From positions 124,001-188,000 of the forward strand of contig CAMYLT010000003.1 in the NCBI GenBank assembly GCA_947259505.1: DNA of 64,000 nt. Direction: 5' to 3'. The translations under genes were made by a program, and so were the position numbers. Under the pieces are notes generated by a model that saw nothing but the letters and a program-made list of their open reading frames with translations, did no database searches and was not told where the DNA came from. Positions 1 to 8,498 of this stretch are shown one piece after another; position 1 is the stretch's first letter, and each line of letters begins with the position of its first letter. This stretch comes from an uncultured Porticoccus sp. (GTDB lineage: Bacteria > Pseudomonadota > Gammaproteobacteria > Pseudomonadales > Porticoccaceae).

Positions 1-1
1 C

Positions 2-457
2 AAGGATCTGAATGTTCTTGGAGAGGGACCAGTACTGGCTATTCATCAGCCTGATGCACTGTTGGATGGCATGGATGAGTGGAATACTCGTCAACATGGG
101 CGGTCGGGGCTGACTGAGCGGGTGCGTAATAGTGCCATTACCATGGCAGAAGCGGAGCTGGTCACGATTGAGTTTTTGAGCCAGTTTCTGGAAGCCGGTC
201 AATCGCCCATCTGCGGAAATTCCATTTGCCAGGACCGCCGCTTTCTCGCTCGCCAAATGCCGAAACTTGAGGCTTTTTTTCACTACCGGAATCTTGATGT
301 GAGTAGTGTGAAAGAGCTCATCCGCCGCTGGAGACCAGAGCTACTAAAAGGGCTGACTAAAAAAGGTGCTCATCTGGCTATGGACGACATCAAGGATTCC
401 ATTAGCGAGCTTAAGTACTACCGGGAGGTATTTTTCGTCATGGAGGCGGATAGTTGA
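2..457 (+). CDS. orn: Oligoribonuclease, C-terminal part (5' end outside window)
   Basis: Orn is the 3'-to-5' exoribonuclease of the DEDDh family that degrades 2-5 nt RNAs and pGpG in the cytoplasm. The reading frame is open from the first bases of the window, so the start lies upstream and only about the last 151 residues are present. The segment [11 protein letters not shown] followed by [10 protein letters not shown], a KKGAHLA stretch and the near-terminal [14 protein letters not shown] contains the conserved histidine and aspartate of the third exonuclease motif and matches the family's end closely. Gene order orn then queG is common in gammaproteobacteria. The stop overlaps the next start codon (TGATG), so ytoQ is probably translationally coupled. 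Confidence 0.95.
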   Translation, partial: KDLNVLGEGPVLAIHQPDALLDGMDEWNTRQHGRSGLTERVRNSAITMAEAELVTIEFLSQFLEAGQSPICGNSICQDRRFLARQMPKLEAFFHYRNLDVSSVKELIRRWRPELLKGLTKKGAHLAMDDIKDSISELKYYREVFFVMEADS

Positions 458-897
458 TGTGGCAAGTGTATCTCTCTGGTGAAATTCATACCGACTGGCG
501 GGACCAGATTATCAGTGGTGCGGATCAGCAGGGTTTGCCCGTAACGTTCAGCTCCGCCGTGACTGACCACGAGGCCAGCGATGCCGCCGGTGATTCCCTG
601 GGCAAAGAGGCCTCCCCGTTCTGGCGTGATCACAAGTCTGCGAAAGTTAACGCGATTCGCACCAAAACCCTGATCGAACAGTGTGACCTTGCGATCATCC
701 GTTTCGGTGACAAGTACAAGCAGTGGAATGCGGCTTTTGATGCGGGCTATTGCGCAGCGCTGGGCACCCCTTATATCACCCTGCACGACGCTGATATTGT
801 TCACCCGCTCAAGGAGGTGGACGGCAGCGCCATGGCTTGGGCTCAGACCCCTGAACAGGTAGTGGAACTCCTCGTTTATCTGACTCTACAGCAGTGA
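457..897 (+). CDS. ytoQ: YtoQ family protein
   Basis: A 146-residue protein opening with [18 protein letters not shown], which is the hallmark N-terminus of the YtoQ family. The family is related in fold to nucleoside 2-deoxyribosyltransferases (GEIHTDW and a later RFGDKYKQWNAAFDAG segment), but its substrate is not established to my knowledge. The ATG at 457 overlaps the orn stop by one base. It converges with queG, whose stop is only a few bases away, and no hairpin terminator separates them. It is an insertion into the usual orn–queG neighbourhood. Family assignment is firm, function unknown. Confidence 0.85.
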   Translation: MWQVYLSGEIHTDWRDQIISGADQQGLPVTFSSAVTDHEASDAAGDSLGKEASPFWRDHKSAKVNAIRTKTLIEQCDLAIIRFGDKYKQWNAAFDAGYCAALGTPYITLHDADIVHPLKEVDGSAMAWAQTPEQVVELLVYLTLQQ

Positions 898-902
898 GCG
901 AT

Positions 903-2024
903 TCATAAATCTGGCTGAGATGCGGGGTTGACGATCTTCCGCTTGCGTCGTTTTGGCTCGCGGTGTTGCTGTAGCGCCCAGCTCACATGCTCTCTGACAA
1001 GTGCTGAGGGGTGATCTTCGCGACGTTGCAGCGCCTGTAAGACCTGTTCCGATGTGGGCGCGTTTCCGAGGCCCACCGCCAGGTTGCGCAACCAACCCTG
1101 GTAGCCAATGCGGCGGATGGGTGAGCCCTCGGTATATTTGAGGAACTCCGCCTCGCTCCACAAAAACAGTTCCGCCAGATCCCGGTTATCCAGTTGGTGG
1201 CGGGGGGAGAAATCTTTCTCTGTTGATGATGGTGCAGCTTTGTTCCAGGGACAGATAGCCTGACAGTCATCGCAGCCAAATACCCGGTTGCCCATGGGTT
1301 CGCGGAACTCCAAAGGGATGCTGCCTTTGTTTTCGATAGTAAGGTAGGAAATACAGCGCCGGGCATCCAGTACATAGGGTTCCGGGAAGGCATCGGTAGG
1401 ACAGACCTTGAGGCAAGCGCGGCAGTCACCGCACTGATCTTGCTCACTGGGCTCATCCACTGGCAGCGGCAGGTTTGTGTAGATTTCACCGAGAAAAAAC
1501 CAGGAGCCCACTTCGCTATTGATGACCAGAGTGTGCTTGCCCATCCAGCCAAGGCCCGCTTTAACGGCTAACGGTTTTTCCATCACGGGTGCGCTGTCCA
1601 CGAAAGGGCGCTGGATCACAGAGTCAGGTACCGCTTGTTCAATGTCTTTGGCCAAAGTGGTTAAACGTTTGCGGATCAACTTGTGGTAATCCCGCCCCAG
1701 GGCATAGCGGGAGATATAGGCTTTATCTTCAGTCTTAAGAACGGCAATCAGGTCGCTGTCTTCAGGCAGGTAATCCATGCGCACGCTGATGACACGCACG
1801 GTTCCGGGCAGCAATTGCTCCGGATGATAGCGCTTGGGACCATGCTCACTCATCCAGCGCATCTCACCCTGATAACCCTTTGCCAGCCATTGGTTCAGCC
1901 GTTCACCGCTGGCGGACAGTTCGGTATCCGTAATCGCGACCTGCTGAAAGCCCAAGGCACGCCCCCAGTCCTTGATTTTTAAGGCCAGTTGTCGGTAGTC
2001 GATGTCGGAAGGGGGAGAAGCCAT
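903..2024 (-). CDS. queG: Epoxyqueuosine reductase QueG
   Basis: Catalyses the last step of queuosine biosynthesis, reducing epoxyqueuosine in tRNA to queuosine with a cobalamin cofactor and two [4Fe-4S] clusters. Both ferredoxin-like cluster motifs are visible: CGDCRACLKVCP and CDDCQAICPWNK. The N-terminal half carries the cobalamin-binding reductase domain (FVDSAPVMEKPLAVKAG, GWMGKHTL) and the C-terminal third is helical, like the HEAT-type tRNA-binding tail. Length (373 aa) is normal. The ATG at 2024 is divergent from nnr; the 65 bp between them must carry both promoters. Confidence 0.97.
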   Translation of the reverse strand: MASPPSDIDYRQLALKIKDWGRALGFQQVAITDTELSASGERLNQWLAKGYQGEMRWMSEHGPKRYHPEQLLPGTVRVISVRMDYLPEDSDLIAVLKTEDKAYISRYALGRDYHKLIRKRLTTLAKDIEQAVPDSVIQRPFVDSAPVMEKPLAVKAGLGWMGKHTLVINSEVGSWFFLGEIYTNLPLPVDEPSEQDQCGDCRACLKVCPTDAFPEPYVLDARRCISYLTIENKGSIPLEFREPMGNRVFGCDDCQAICPWNKAAPSSTEKDFSPRHQLDNRDLAELFLWSEAEFLKYTEGSPIRRIGYQGWLRNLAVGLGNAPTSEQVLQALQRREDHPSALVREHVSWALQQHREPKRRKRKIVNPASQPDL

Positions 2025-2050
2025 GGTCGAACTGCCGTCTATAGTTAACG

Positions 2051-2056
2051 TATAAT
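2051..2056 (+). promoter_or_regulatory. Candidate -10 element for nnr–tsaE–amiB–mutL
   Basis: A perfect TATAAT lies 34 bp upstream of the nnr start in the 65-bp gap divergent from queG. The -35 region at the expected distance is a poor match, so only the -10 is well supported. Confidence 0.4.
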
Positions 2057-2089
2057 TTTGCCAGATATCTACCGGATAATCGGAACTTT

Positions 2090-3580
2090 ATGTTTCAGCA
2101 TCTGCCCGTTCCACTTTACACCGCTCAACAGGTCCGCGAACTGGATCGTATTGCTATTCAGGACTGGGGTATTCCCGGCATCAAACTGATGAAAAGGGCC
2201 GGTTATGCCGTGTTCCAGCAGTTGATCAGCCGTTGGCCCGGCGTGCCGATAACCGTTTTTTGTGGGGCTGGCAACAATGGCGGCGATGGCTATATCGTGG
2301 CGGCCTTAGCCGCCGAGAGCAGATTGTCGGTGAGTGTGGTGCAGGTAGCGTCTGCGGACAAGTTAAGTGGCGATGCCCGACAAGCCTATGAATACGCCAA
2401 ACAGGCCGGGGTTGTGATGCGCCCGTTTAGTGAGTGTTCAAATCTGGACGCCGGTGTGGTGGTGGATGCCTTATTGGGCACCGGTCTGAACGGCCAGGTG
2501 CGCGAACCCTATGCACAGGCGATTCGCCTGATCAATCGCAGTGGTTTGCCGGTGGTGGCGGTGGATATTCCATCTGGTCTTTCCTGTGATACCGGTGTGC
2601 CTGCCGATCCCACGGTCAGTGCAGAATTGACCGTGACCTTTATCGGTTTGAAGCAGGGTTTGTTTACCGGTGAGGGACGGGTGTTTGCCGGCGAGTTGGT
2701 GTTCAGCGATCTTCGCGTGCCGCAAACCCTCTATCAACAGCTGCAACCCAGTGGGATGCGATTGGAGTTGGATGAGCTGCTTGTGGCGCTTCCTGAACGA
2801 CGTCGTGATGCTCATAAGGGCGATTTCGGCCATGTGCTGGTGGTGGGTGGAGAGCTTGGTTTTGGCGGTGCGGTGGCAATGGCTGCGGAAGCAGCATTGC
2901 GAACCGGTGCCGGTTTAGTTACTGTGGCCACCCGTCCAGAACACGTGTCGACGCTGTTATCCCGTCGTCCGGAGTTGATGGTGAGGGGGCTGACCTCGGG
3001 TCGGCAATTGCAGCCGTTGTTAAACAGCGCCACAGTGCTGGTGATTGGACCGGGCCTGGGGCAAACCCCTTGGTCCGAGCAGTTGTTGCAACAGGCCCTG
3101 GCCACTGGGCTGCCCACCGTGTTGGATGCAGATGGACTGAATTTACTCAACAATGAGCGTCTTAATATCACCCCCGCTGACAATTGGGTGATGACGCCAC
3201 ACCCCGGTGAGGCTGCGCGATTATTGGGAATCACCACTTCTGAGGTCCAGCGTGATCGTTTTGCCGCCGTGCGGGCACTGCATCAGAAATTCCATTGCCC
3301 TGTATTGCTCAAAGGCGCGGGTTCGCTCGTGTGTACAGCGGATGATCAGCCAATCATAGTGTGTTGTGGCGGTAATCCCGGCATGGCTTCCGGTGGTATG
3401 GGTGACGTGCTAAGCGGTATTATTGGTGGCTTGCTAGCTCAGGGAATCCCCGGCGAAGAGGCGTTGCCGCTTGCTGTTGGTTTACACGCCGAGGCCGCAG
3501 ATCGGGCATCTGTAGATGGCGAACGGGGCTTGTTGGCCACTGACCTGTTTGGACCGCTACGGCGGTTGGTGAATCCGTGA
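2090..3580 (+). CDS. nnr: Bifunctional NAD(P)H-hydrate epimerase / ADP-dependent NAD(P)H-hydrate dehydratase
   Basis: Repairs damaged nicotinamide cofactors: the N-terminal YjeF_N half (about residues 1-215) epimerises R- and S-NAD(P)HX, and the C-terminal ribokinase-like half dehydrates S-NAD(P)HX using ADP. Seen here are the Rossmann motif FCGAGNNGGDGYIVA and the metal/substrate motif DIPSGLSCDTG in the epimerase half, and VVGGELGFGGA, TPHPGEAARLLG and GNPGMASGGMGDVLSG in the kinase-like half; the last is the catalytic-aspartate signature. Length 496 aa is typical. Its stop overlaps the GTG start of tsaE, as in the standard nnr–tsaE–amiB–mutL operon. Confidence 0.97.
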   Translation: MFQHLPVPLYTAQQVRELDRIAIQDWGIPGIKLMKRAGYAVFQQLISRWPGVPITVFCGAGNNGGDGYIVAALAAESRLSVSVVQVASADKLSGDARQAYEYAKQAGVVMRPFSECSNLDAGVVVDALLGTGLNGQVREPYAQAIRLINRSGLPVVAVDIPSGLSCDTGVPADPTVSAELTVTFIGLKQGLFTGEGRVFAGELVFSDLRVPQTLYQQLQPSGMRLELDELLVALPERRRDAHKGDFGHVLVVGGELGFGGAVAMAAEAALRTGAGLVTVATRPEHVSTLLSRRPELMVRGLTSGRQLQPLLNSATVLVIGPGLGQTPWSEQLLQQALATGLPTVLDADGLNLLNNERLNITPADNWVMTPHPGEAARLLGITTSEVQRDRFAAVRALHQKFHCPVLLKGAGSLVCTADDQPIIVCCGGNPGMASGGMGDVLSGIIGGLLAQGIPGEEALPLAVGLHAEAADRASVDGERGLLATDLFGPLRRLVNP

Positions 3581-4044
3581 GTAACTTTTTTGAAATACTG
3601 TTGCTTGGTGAGCAGGCCATGGTGGACTTTGGCTCCCGTTTAGGCAAACTGCTGCCAGACGGCTGTCTGATTTTTCTGGAAGGTGATCTGGGTGCCGGAA
3701 AAACAACCCTAAGTCGCGGTATTCTGGGAGCCTTCGGCCATCATGGGGTGGTTAAAAGCCCCACGTATACTCTGGTGGAACCCTATAGGTTGGGCGAAAG
3801 GCTGATTTATCATTTTGATCTGTATCGTCTTGGTGATCCTGAGGAGTTGGAATTTATCGGCATTCGCGATTATCTGAACCAAGCCAGCTGTTGTCTCGTA
3901 GAGTGGCCTGAGCGTGGCGAAGGCATGCTGCCAGAGCCCGATTTGAGGGTGGCAATCAATGCTGTGGATGATGCGCGCTGTGTCGCGATATTTGCTGGCA
4001 CTATAAATGGACAAAAAATCCTAGGGGAGTTGAACGCTCAGTGA
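3577..4044 (+). CDS. tsaE: tRNA threonylcarbamoyladenosine biosynthesis ATPase TsaE
   Basis: TsaE is the P-loop ATPase that works with TsaB and TsaD to form t6A37 on ANN-decoding tRNAs. The Walker A motif is GDLGAGKTTLSRG, followed by the conserved KSPTYTLVEPY and HFDLYRLGDPEELEFIG segments and the VEWPERGE motif, all diagnostic. Translation starts at GTG 3577, overlapping the nnr stop (GTGA), so the two are probably coupled. 155 aa is normal length. Confidence 0.96.
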   Translation: MSNFFEILLLGEQAMVDFGSRLGKLLPDGCLIFLEGDLGAGKTTLSRGILGAFGHHGVVKSPTYTLVEPYRLGERLIYHFDLYRLGDPEELEFIGIRDYLNQASCCLVEWPERGEGMLPEPDLRVAINAVDDARCVAIFAGTINGQKILGELNAQ

Positions 4045-4057
4045 TGAGGACGACTTG

Positions 4058-5377
4058 TTGTTGAGAACAGCCGTCATTCGTAGCTTGGCTTTGCTGTTAC
4101 TGGTCCTGTGTGGGCCGCTGGCGGCTGCCACCGTGGACGGCGTGCGGCTGTGGCGTGCTCCCGACCATACCCGCTTGGTATTTGACCTCAGTGAGCCGGT
4201 CAGCCATAAGGTGTTCCCGCTGGATAATCCCCCCCGTCTAGTGGTGGACATTGCAAAAAGCACGCTAAATGCCAGCGCCGATAATCTTGATCTTTCCAAT
4301 TCCCCAGTTGCTGCCATGCGTAGCGGTGTTAAGGATAAAACCGACCTGCGGATCGTTTTTGACCTGAACTCCATGGTCAATCCGCGCAGTTTTGTGTTGG
4401 CGAAAAACCAGCAATACGGCCATCGCCTGGTGGTCGATCTCTACGACAATGAACAGAAAACCGTGAAAACGGTAGAGGACGTAGCCGGAGTAAAGGGCGA
4501 TCGTGACATCATCATTGCCATTGATGCCGGACATGGTGGTGAAGACCCAGGCGCACTGGGTCCCAAAGGTGTTCGAGAAAAACAGGTGGTACTGGCTATC
4601 AGTCGTGAGCTAAAGACGCTACTGGATCAAACTCCCGGCTTCCGGGCCAAGTTGGTGCGGGATGGTGATTACTATATTCCCCTGCGGGGTCGCACTCATA
4701 TTGCCCGCCAGCACCGCGCCGATATGTTTATCTCCATTCACGCAGACGCATTCACCAAATCATCGGCACATGGAGCCTCAGTGTTTGCGCTGTCCAGACG
4801 GGGTGCCACCAGTGAAACCGCTCGCTATCTTGCCAGCCGGGAAAATCAGGCGGATCTCATCGGTGGTGCCGGCAGTGTCAGCCTGGATGACAAGGATCAT
4901 ATGCTGGCCAGTGTACTGTTGGACCTCTCCATGACAGCTACCCTCAGCAGCAGCCTTGATGTGGGCGCCGAGGTGCTGAGATCTATCGGTGGTATTGCCA
5001 AACTGCACAAGAGACATGTGGAACAAGCAGGTTTTATGGTGCTCAAGTCCCCGGATATACCTTCTATTCTGGTCGAAACGGGTTTTATTTCTAATCCCGG
5101 TGAAGCCAAACTGCTTAGTAATCGCGCTTATCAGCAGAAAATGGCCCGTGCTATTTTTAACGGGGTCAGCCGTTTTTATGAGAAAGCACCGCCAGCCGGT
5201 ACCAAGCTGGCGGCCAGAAAACCCGGGAGTGGTGGTGTTCATGTTATTTCCAGCGGTGATACCCTCTCCGACATTGCCGAGCGTTACAGTGTGTCTGTCG
5301 ACGACTTGCTGCGCTATAACGGTCTGACCAGCACCCGCATCAGGGTTGGACAGCGCCTGAAAATTCCTACGTCCTGA
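4058..5377 (+). CDS. amiB: N-acetylmuramoyl-L-alanine amidase AmiB (AMIN–Amidase_3–LysM)
   Basis: Periplasmic zinc amidase that cleaves the septal peptidoglycan peptide stem during cell separation. Order of parts: signal peptide, AMIN localisation domain (about residues 25-120, GVRLWRAPDHTRLVFDLS), Amidase_3 catalytic domain with zinc ligands in DAGHGGEDPGALG and SIHADAF and the catalytic glutamate in VETGFISNP, then one C-terminal LysM (VISSGDTLSDIAERYSV). No ATG is available in frame; there are three consecutive TTG codons at 4055, 4058 and 4061. The AGGA at 4047-4050 is best spaced for 4058 or 4061, so 4058 was chosen. It lies 14 nt after tsaE. Confidence 0.95.
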   Translation: MLRTAVIRSLALLLLVLCGPLAAATVDGVRLWRAPDHTRLVFDLSEPVSHKVFPLDNPPRLVVDIAKSTLNASADNLDLSNSPVAAMRSGVKDKTDLRIVFDLNSMVNPRSFVLAKNQQYGHRLVVDLYDNEQKTVKTVEDVAGVKGDRDIIIAIDAGHGGEDPGALGPKGVREKQVVLAISRELKTLLDQTPGFRAKLVRDGDYYIPLRGRTHIARQHRADMFISIHADAFTKSSAHGASVFALSRRGATSETARYLASRENQADLIGGAGSVSLDDKDHMLASVLLDLSMTATLSSSLDVGAEVLRSIGGIAKLHKRHVEQAGFMVLKSPDIPSILVETGFISNPGEAKLLSNRAYQQKMARAIFNGVSRFYEKAPPAGTKLAARKPGSGGVHVISSGDTLSDIAERYSVSVDDLLRYNGLTSTRIRVGQRLKIPTS

Positions 5378-5389
5378 AGAATCTGTTGA

Positions 5390-7186
5390 ATGCCTAAAAT
5401 CCACCTGCTCAGTCCCCGGTTAGCCAACCAGATCGCCGCCGGTGAAGTGGTAGAGCGTCCCGCTTCTGTCATCAAGGAACTGCTGGAAAACAGCATTGAT
5501 AGTGGTGCCAGTCGCATTGATATCGATGTGGAAAATGGTGGTGTGAAACTAATACGGGTGCGGGACAACGGCTGTGGCATTGGTCAGGATGACCTGCCAC
5601 TGGCGTTGAGTCGCCACGCCACCAGCAAGATTGAACAGCTCGACGACCTGGAAGCTGTGGCAACACTGGGTTTTCGCGGGGAGGCTCTGGCCAGTATTTC
5701 TTCTGTAGCTCGTCTTGCCATCGCCACCAATGCAAATGACACGGGTCCCGGCTGGAAGGCTGAGGCAGAAGGGCGCGACATGGCCGTTAATCTGGCGCCC
5801 GCAGCACACCCGCGTGGTACTACGGTGGAAGTGCGAGACCTGTTTTTTAACACGCCAGCCAGACGCAAATTCCTGCGTGCTGAAAGCACTGAATACAAAC
5901 GCATTGATGAAGTGCTGCGTAAACTGGCGTTGAGTCACTTTGATGTCGACTTCACCCTGCGCAATAACGGTAAGGTGGTGCATCAGTTTCGTTCCGCCGA
6001 TGGTCAGCTTGCCCAAGAGCGGCGGGTGGCTGCCATTTGTGGCCCGGCTTTTATGGAAAATGCCCTCTACCTGGATGTGGCGGCTGCGGGTTTGCGCCTG
6101 TGGGGCTGGGTGGGGTTGCCGACCTTTTCCCGCAGCCAGGCAGACCTGCAACACTTTTATGTCAACGGGCGCAGCATCCGCGACAAGCTGGTCACCCACG
6201 CTGTGCGTCAGGCCTATCAGGATGTGATGTACCACGGTCGCCATCCGGCCTTTGTGCTCTATCTGGAACTGAACCCGGCGGATGTGGACGTTAACGTCCA
6301 CCCTACCAAGCATGAAGTACGTTTCCGCGATAGCCGTACCGTGCATGACTTTTTATTCCGCAGTTTGCACCGGGCAGTGGCGGATATACGGCCCGGCAGC
6401 CAAACGGTTTCAGCCGTAAGTAATTCAATGACACCGCCAGCGATCACGACGTATGGCACGCCGGTAGAACAAGCAGCGATCAGTTTCCCTGCCCGTCAGT
6501 CGGGTTTTCAGAATGTGTCTGAACAGATTTCCATTTATGGCGAATTGCACCGCGGACAAGATGAATTAGCGTCTCAGTCGTTGCCCGAAACGGATGAAAC
6601 ACTGCCGCCGTTGGGGTTTGCCATCGCTCAACTAAAGGGTATTTATATTCTGGCGGAAAATGCCGCTGGGCTGGTGCTGGTAGATATGCACGCCGCCCAC
6701 GAGCGCATCACCTACGAGCGCATGAAACAGGCTTTTTCGGCGGAGGGTCTGCGTTCCCAGCCGCTTCTGGTGCCGACATCACTGGCCGTCAGTCAGGCGG
6801 AAGCAGATCTCGCCGAAGAGCAATCAGCGATGTTTGAGGAGCTTGGCTTTCAACTGCAGCGGGCCGGACCAGAGAGCCTGCTGGTAAGGCAGATGCCGTC
6901 CATGCTGCGGGATGCTGATGTGGAGCCACTGGTGCGCGATGTACTGTCTGATCTGACCAGCCATGGCAGCAGCGATCGCATTCGTCAGCACCTCAACGAG
7001 ATCATGGCCACCATGGCCTGTCATGGCTCGGTGCGCGCCAACCGCAAGTTGAGCGTCGCTGAAATGAATGCCCTGTTGCGGGACATGGAGTCTACTGAAC
7101 GCAGTGGCCAGTGCAACCATGGTCGGCCCACCTGGACCCAGATTTCTCTGGATGAATTGGACAAACTATTTATGAGGGGAAAGTGA
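5390..7186 (+). CDS. mutL: DNA mismatch repair protein MutL
   Basis: GHKL-ATPase matchmaker between MutS and downstream nicking and excision. The ATPase motifs are [17 protein letters not shown] and [12 protein letters not shown]; the N-terminal region ends around residue 330, then a variable linker, then the dimerisation domain. The C-terminal domain carries [12 protein letters not shown] at about residue 432, i.e. the DxHA(x)2E(x)4E endonuclease pattern with Met for Gln, plus ACHGSVR and QCNHGRPT, which are metal-site motifs missing from the E. coli protein. It may therefore nick DNA itself, as in MutH-less bacteria (inference). 598 aa, downstream of amiB by 12 nt. Confidence 0.97.
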   Translation: MPKIHLLSPRLANQIAAGEVVERPASVIKELLENSIDSGASRIDIDVENGGVKLIRVRDNGCGIGQDDLPLALSRHATSKIEQLDDLEAVATLGFRGEALASISSVARLAIATNANDTGPGWKAEAEGRDMAVNLAPAAHPRGTTVEVRDLFFNTPARRKFLRAESTEYKRIDEVLRKLALSHFDVDFTLRNNGKVVHQFRSADGQLAQERRVAAICGPAFMENALYLDVAAAGLRLWGWVGLPTFSRSQADLQHFYVNGRSIRDKLVTHAVRQAYQDVMYHGRHPAFVLYLELNPADVDVNVHPTKHEVRFRDSRTVHDFLFRSLHRAVADIRPGSQTVSAVSNSMTPPAITTYGTPVEQAAISFPARQSGFQNVSEQISIYGELHRGQDELASQSLPETDETLPPLGFAIAQLKGIYILAENAAGLVLVDMHAAHERITYERMKQAFSAEGLRSQPLLVPTSLAVSQAEADLAEEQSAMFEELGFQLQRAGPESLLVRQMPSMLRDADVEPLVRDVLSDLTSHGSSDRIRQHLNEIMATMACHGSVRANRKLSVAEMNALLRDMESTERSGQCNHGRPTWTQISLDELDKLFMRGK

Positions 7187-7925
7187 GTTTCCCTTGTCTT
7201 GCCACTGAGTGGAATGAAGAAAACAGCGGAAAGGTTTGGAGCTTGGTAGAGCTCCGAGCTCTAGTGAAAGACAAAGCCAGTAATTCCCATCAAATTATTT
7301 CAGTAATAAATTCTATTGATCGGCTAGGCGGAATTTTTATTTATCATCTTGAGCAAGCCAGAGAATCCGTAGAGAATTTTTTTCTCCAGATTCGAAAGTC
7401 GATCCAGTACGCTTGGTATTGGGTAGTTTTCCCGAACAAAAAAACTACCAGAAAGCTAGTTTGGTACACGAAGCAAATACAATTGCATTGCTTTATACCA
7501 CCCGCTCTATCTATGACATTTTCGCACAATTGATTAATAGTCTAATTCTGGAGGACAAGCTTTCGCTAGAACGGTGTGACATTAAGAAAGTGAGAAATGC
7601 CCTAGAAAATGGGGAGATAAAACAACTATTGGGCGATTTGCTTGATTCGATAGAATTCAAATACGTTGATGGTTTTATAAATTCGGTCAAACACCGCCAA
7701 TTAATTCAGCGGATGACTACCTTGGATTTTGAAAGTAATAGGGTTGGAGTAAGGTTCTCTGGTTTTCACTATAAGAAAAATAGAAACGAGAAAGAGGAAA
7801 AATTTCCATCATTATGGTCAGATGAAGTGTTGGTAATAGCGGTTCATGTAAAAAATCAAATTGTGGAAGCAGGTATTCTTTTAAACAAACAGTACATTCT
7901 GAAAGGTGATCCAAGAGAATGTTGA
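7183..7925 (+). CDS. Unrecognised AT-rich gene interrupted by a -1 frameshift (possibly HEPN-like)
   Basis: Two overlapping reading frames read as one protein of about 247 residues if a -1 shift occurs at the run of seven Ts at 7377-7383. The first frame starts with GTG 7183, overlapping the mutL stop, and runs to about residue 67; the second frame continues with [14 protein letters not shown] and ends at 7925. The heptamer T TTT TTT is in the correct phase for ribosomal slippage, but a decayed gene or a homopolymer sequencing error fits equally well. Base composition is far more AT-rich than its neighbours. The helical segment [14 protein letters not shown] and the later NSVKHRQL vaguely recall HEPN-type proteins; I do not recognise it with confidence. 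It overlaps yccF at its end, so mutL, this gene and yccF are tightly packed. Confidence 0.6.
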
Positions 7926-8317
7926 GAACAATCGGTAACATCCTGTGGTTTCTTCTCGGTGGACTGGTGATGGGGCTGGCGTGGTGGTTGATCGGACTGG
8001 TGGCTTTTATCACCATTATCGGCATCCCTTGGGGGCGAGCCTGTTTCGTCATTGGTCAGTTCACTTTTCTGCCTTTCGGACGCGAGGCGGTGGATCGTAA
8101 ACTGATTACCGGCAGGGATGACCTTGGCACCGGTGCCCTGGGTTTATTGGGCAATATTATCTGGTTTATCCTGGCGGGTTTCTGGCTGGCCATCGGCCAT
8201 ATCACCATGGCGCTGGCGCTGTGCCTGACCATTATCGGTATTCCCTTTGCCCTGCAACACCTCAAGTTGGCACTGCTGACGCTGGCGCCGGTGGGCAAGG
8301 TGATTGTTCAAAGATAG
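7919..8317 (+). CDS. yccF: YccF family inner-membrane protein
   Basis: A 132-residue membrane protein built of two YccF domains, each a hydrophobic pair of helices followed by a TIIGIPW or TIIGIPF motif (first copy about residues 6-50, second about 75-125). This repeated I-G-I-P signature is diagnostic. E. coli YccF is an inner-membrane protein of unclear function. Its ATG overlaps the stop of the preceding frameshifted gene (ATG at 7919, TGA ending at 7925), and AGGTG lies upstream. Confidence 0.9.
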   Translation: MLRTIGNILWFLLGGLVMGLAWWLIGLVAFITIIGIPWGRACFVIGQFTFLPFGREAVDRKLITGRDDLGTGALGLLGNIIWFILAGFWLAIGHITMALALCLTIIGIPFALQHLKLALLTLAPVGKVIVQR

Positions 8318-8498
8318 TCCCGCGCTTCAACCCCACAGGGTTGGCGGCTCTCGTCAATCCACCTGTCTATTTTATGACGCCGGTTGTCATCTGTGAGCTA
8401 CCGCGGCAGATTCCTGGTCTAATCTTATACTTACTGTATCTCCGGGTGACCGCGCTATCAGTGGACGCCAGTGTGGGTCGCCCAGGATCGGGTGCCTT

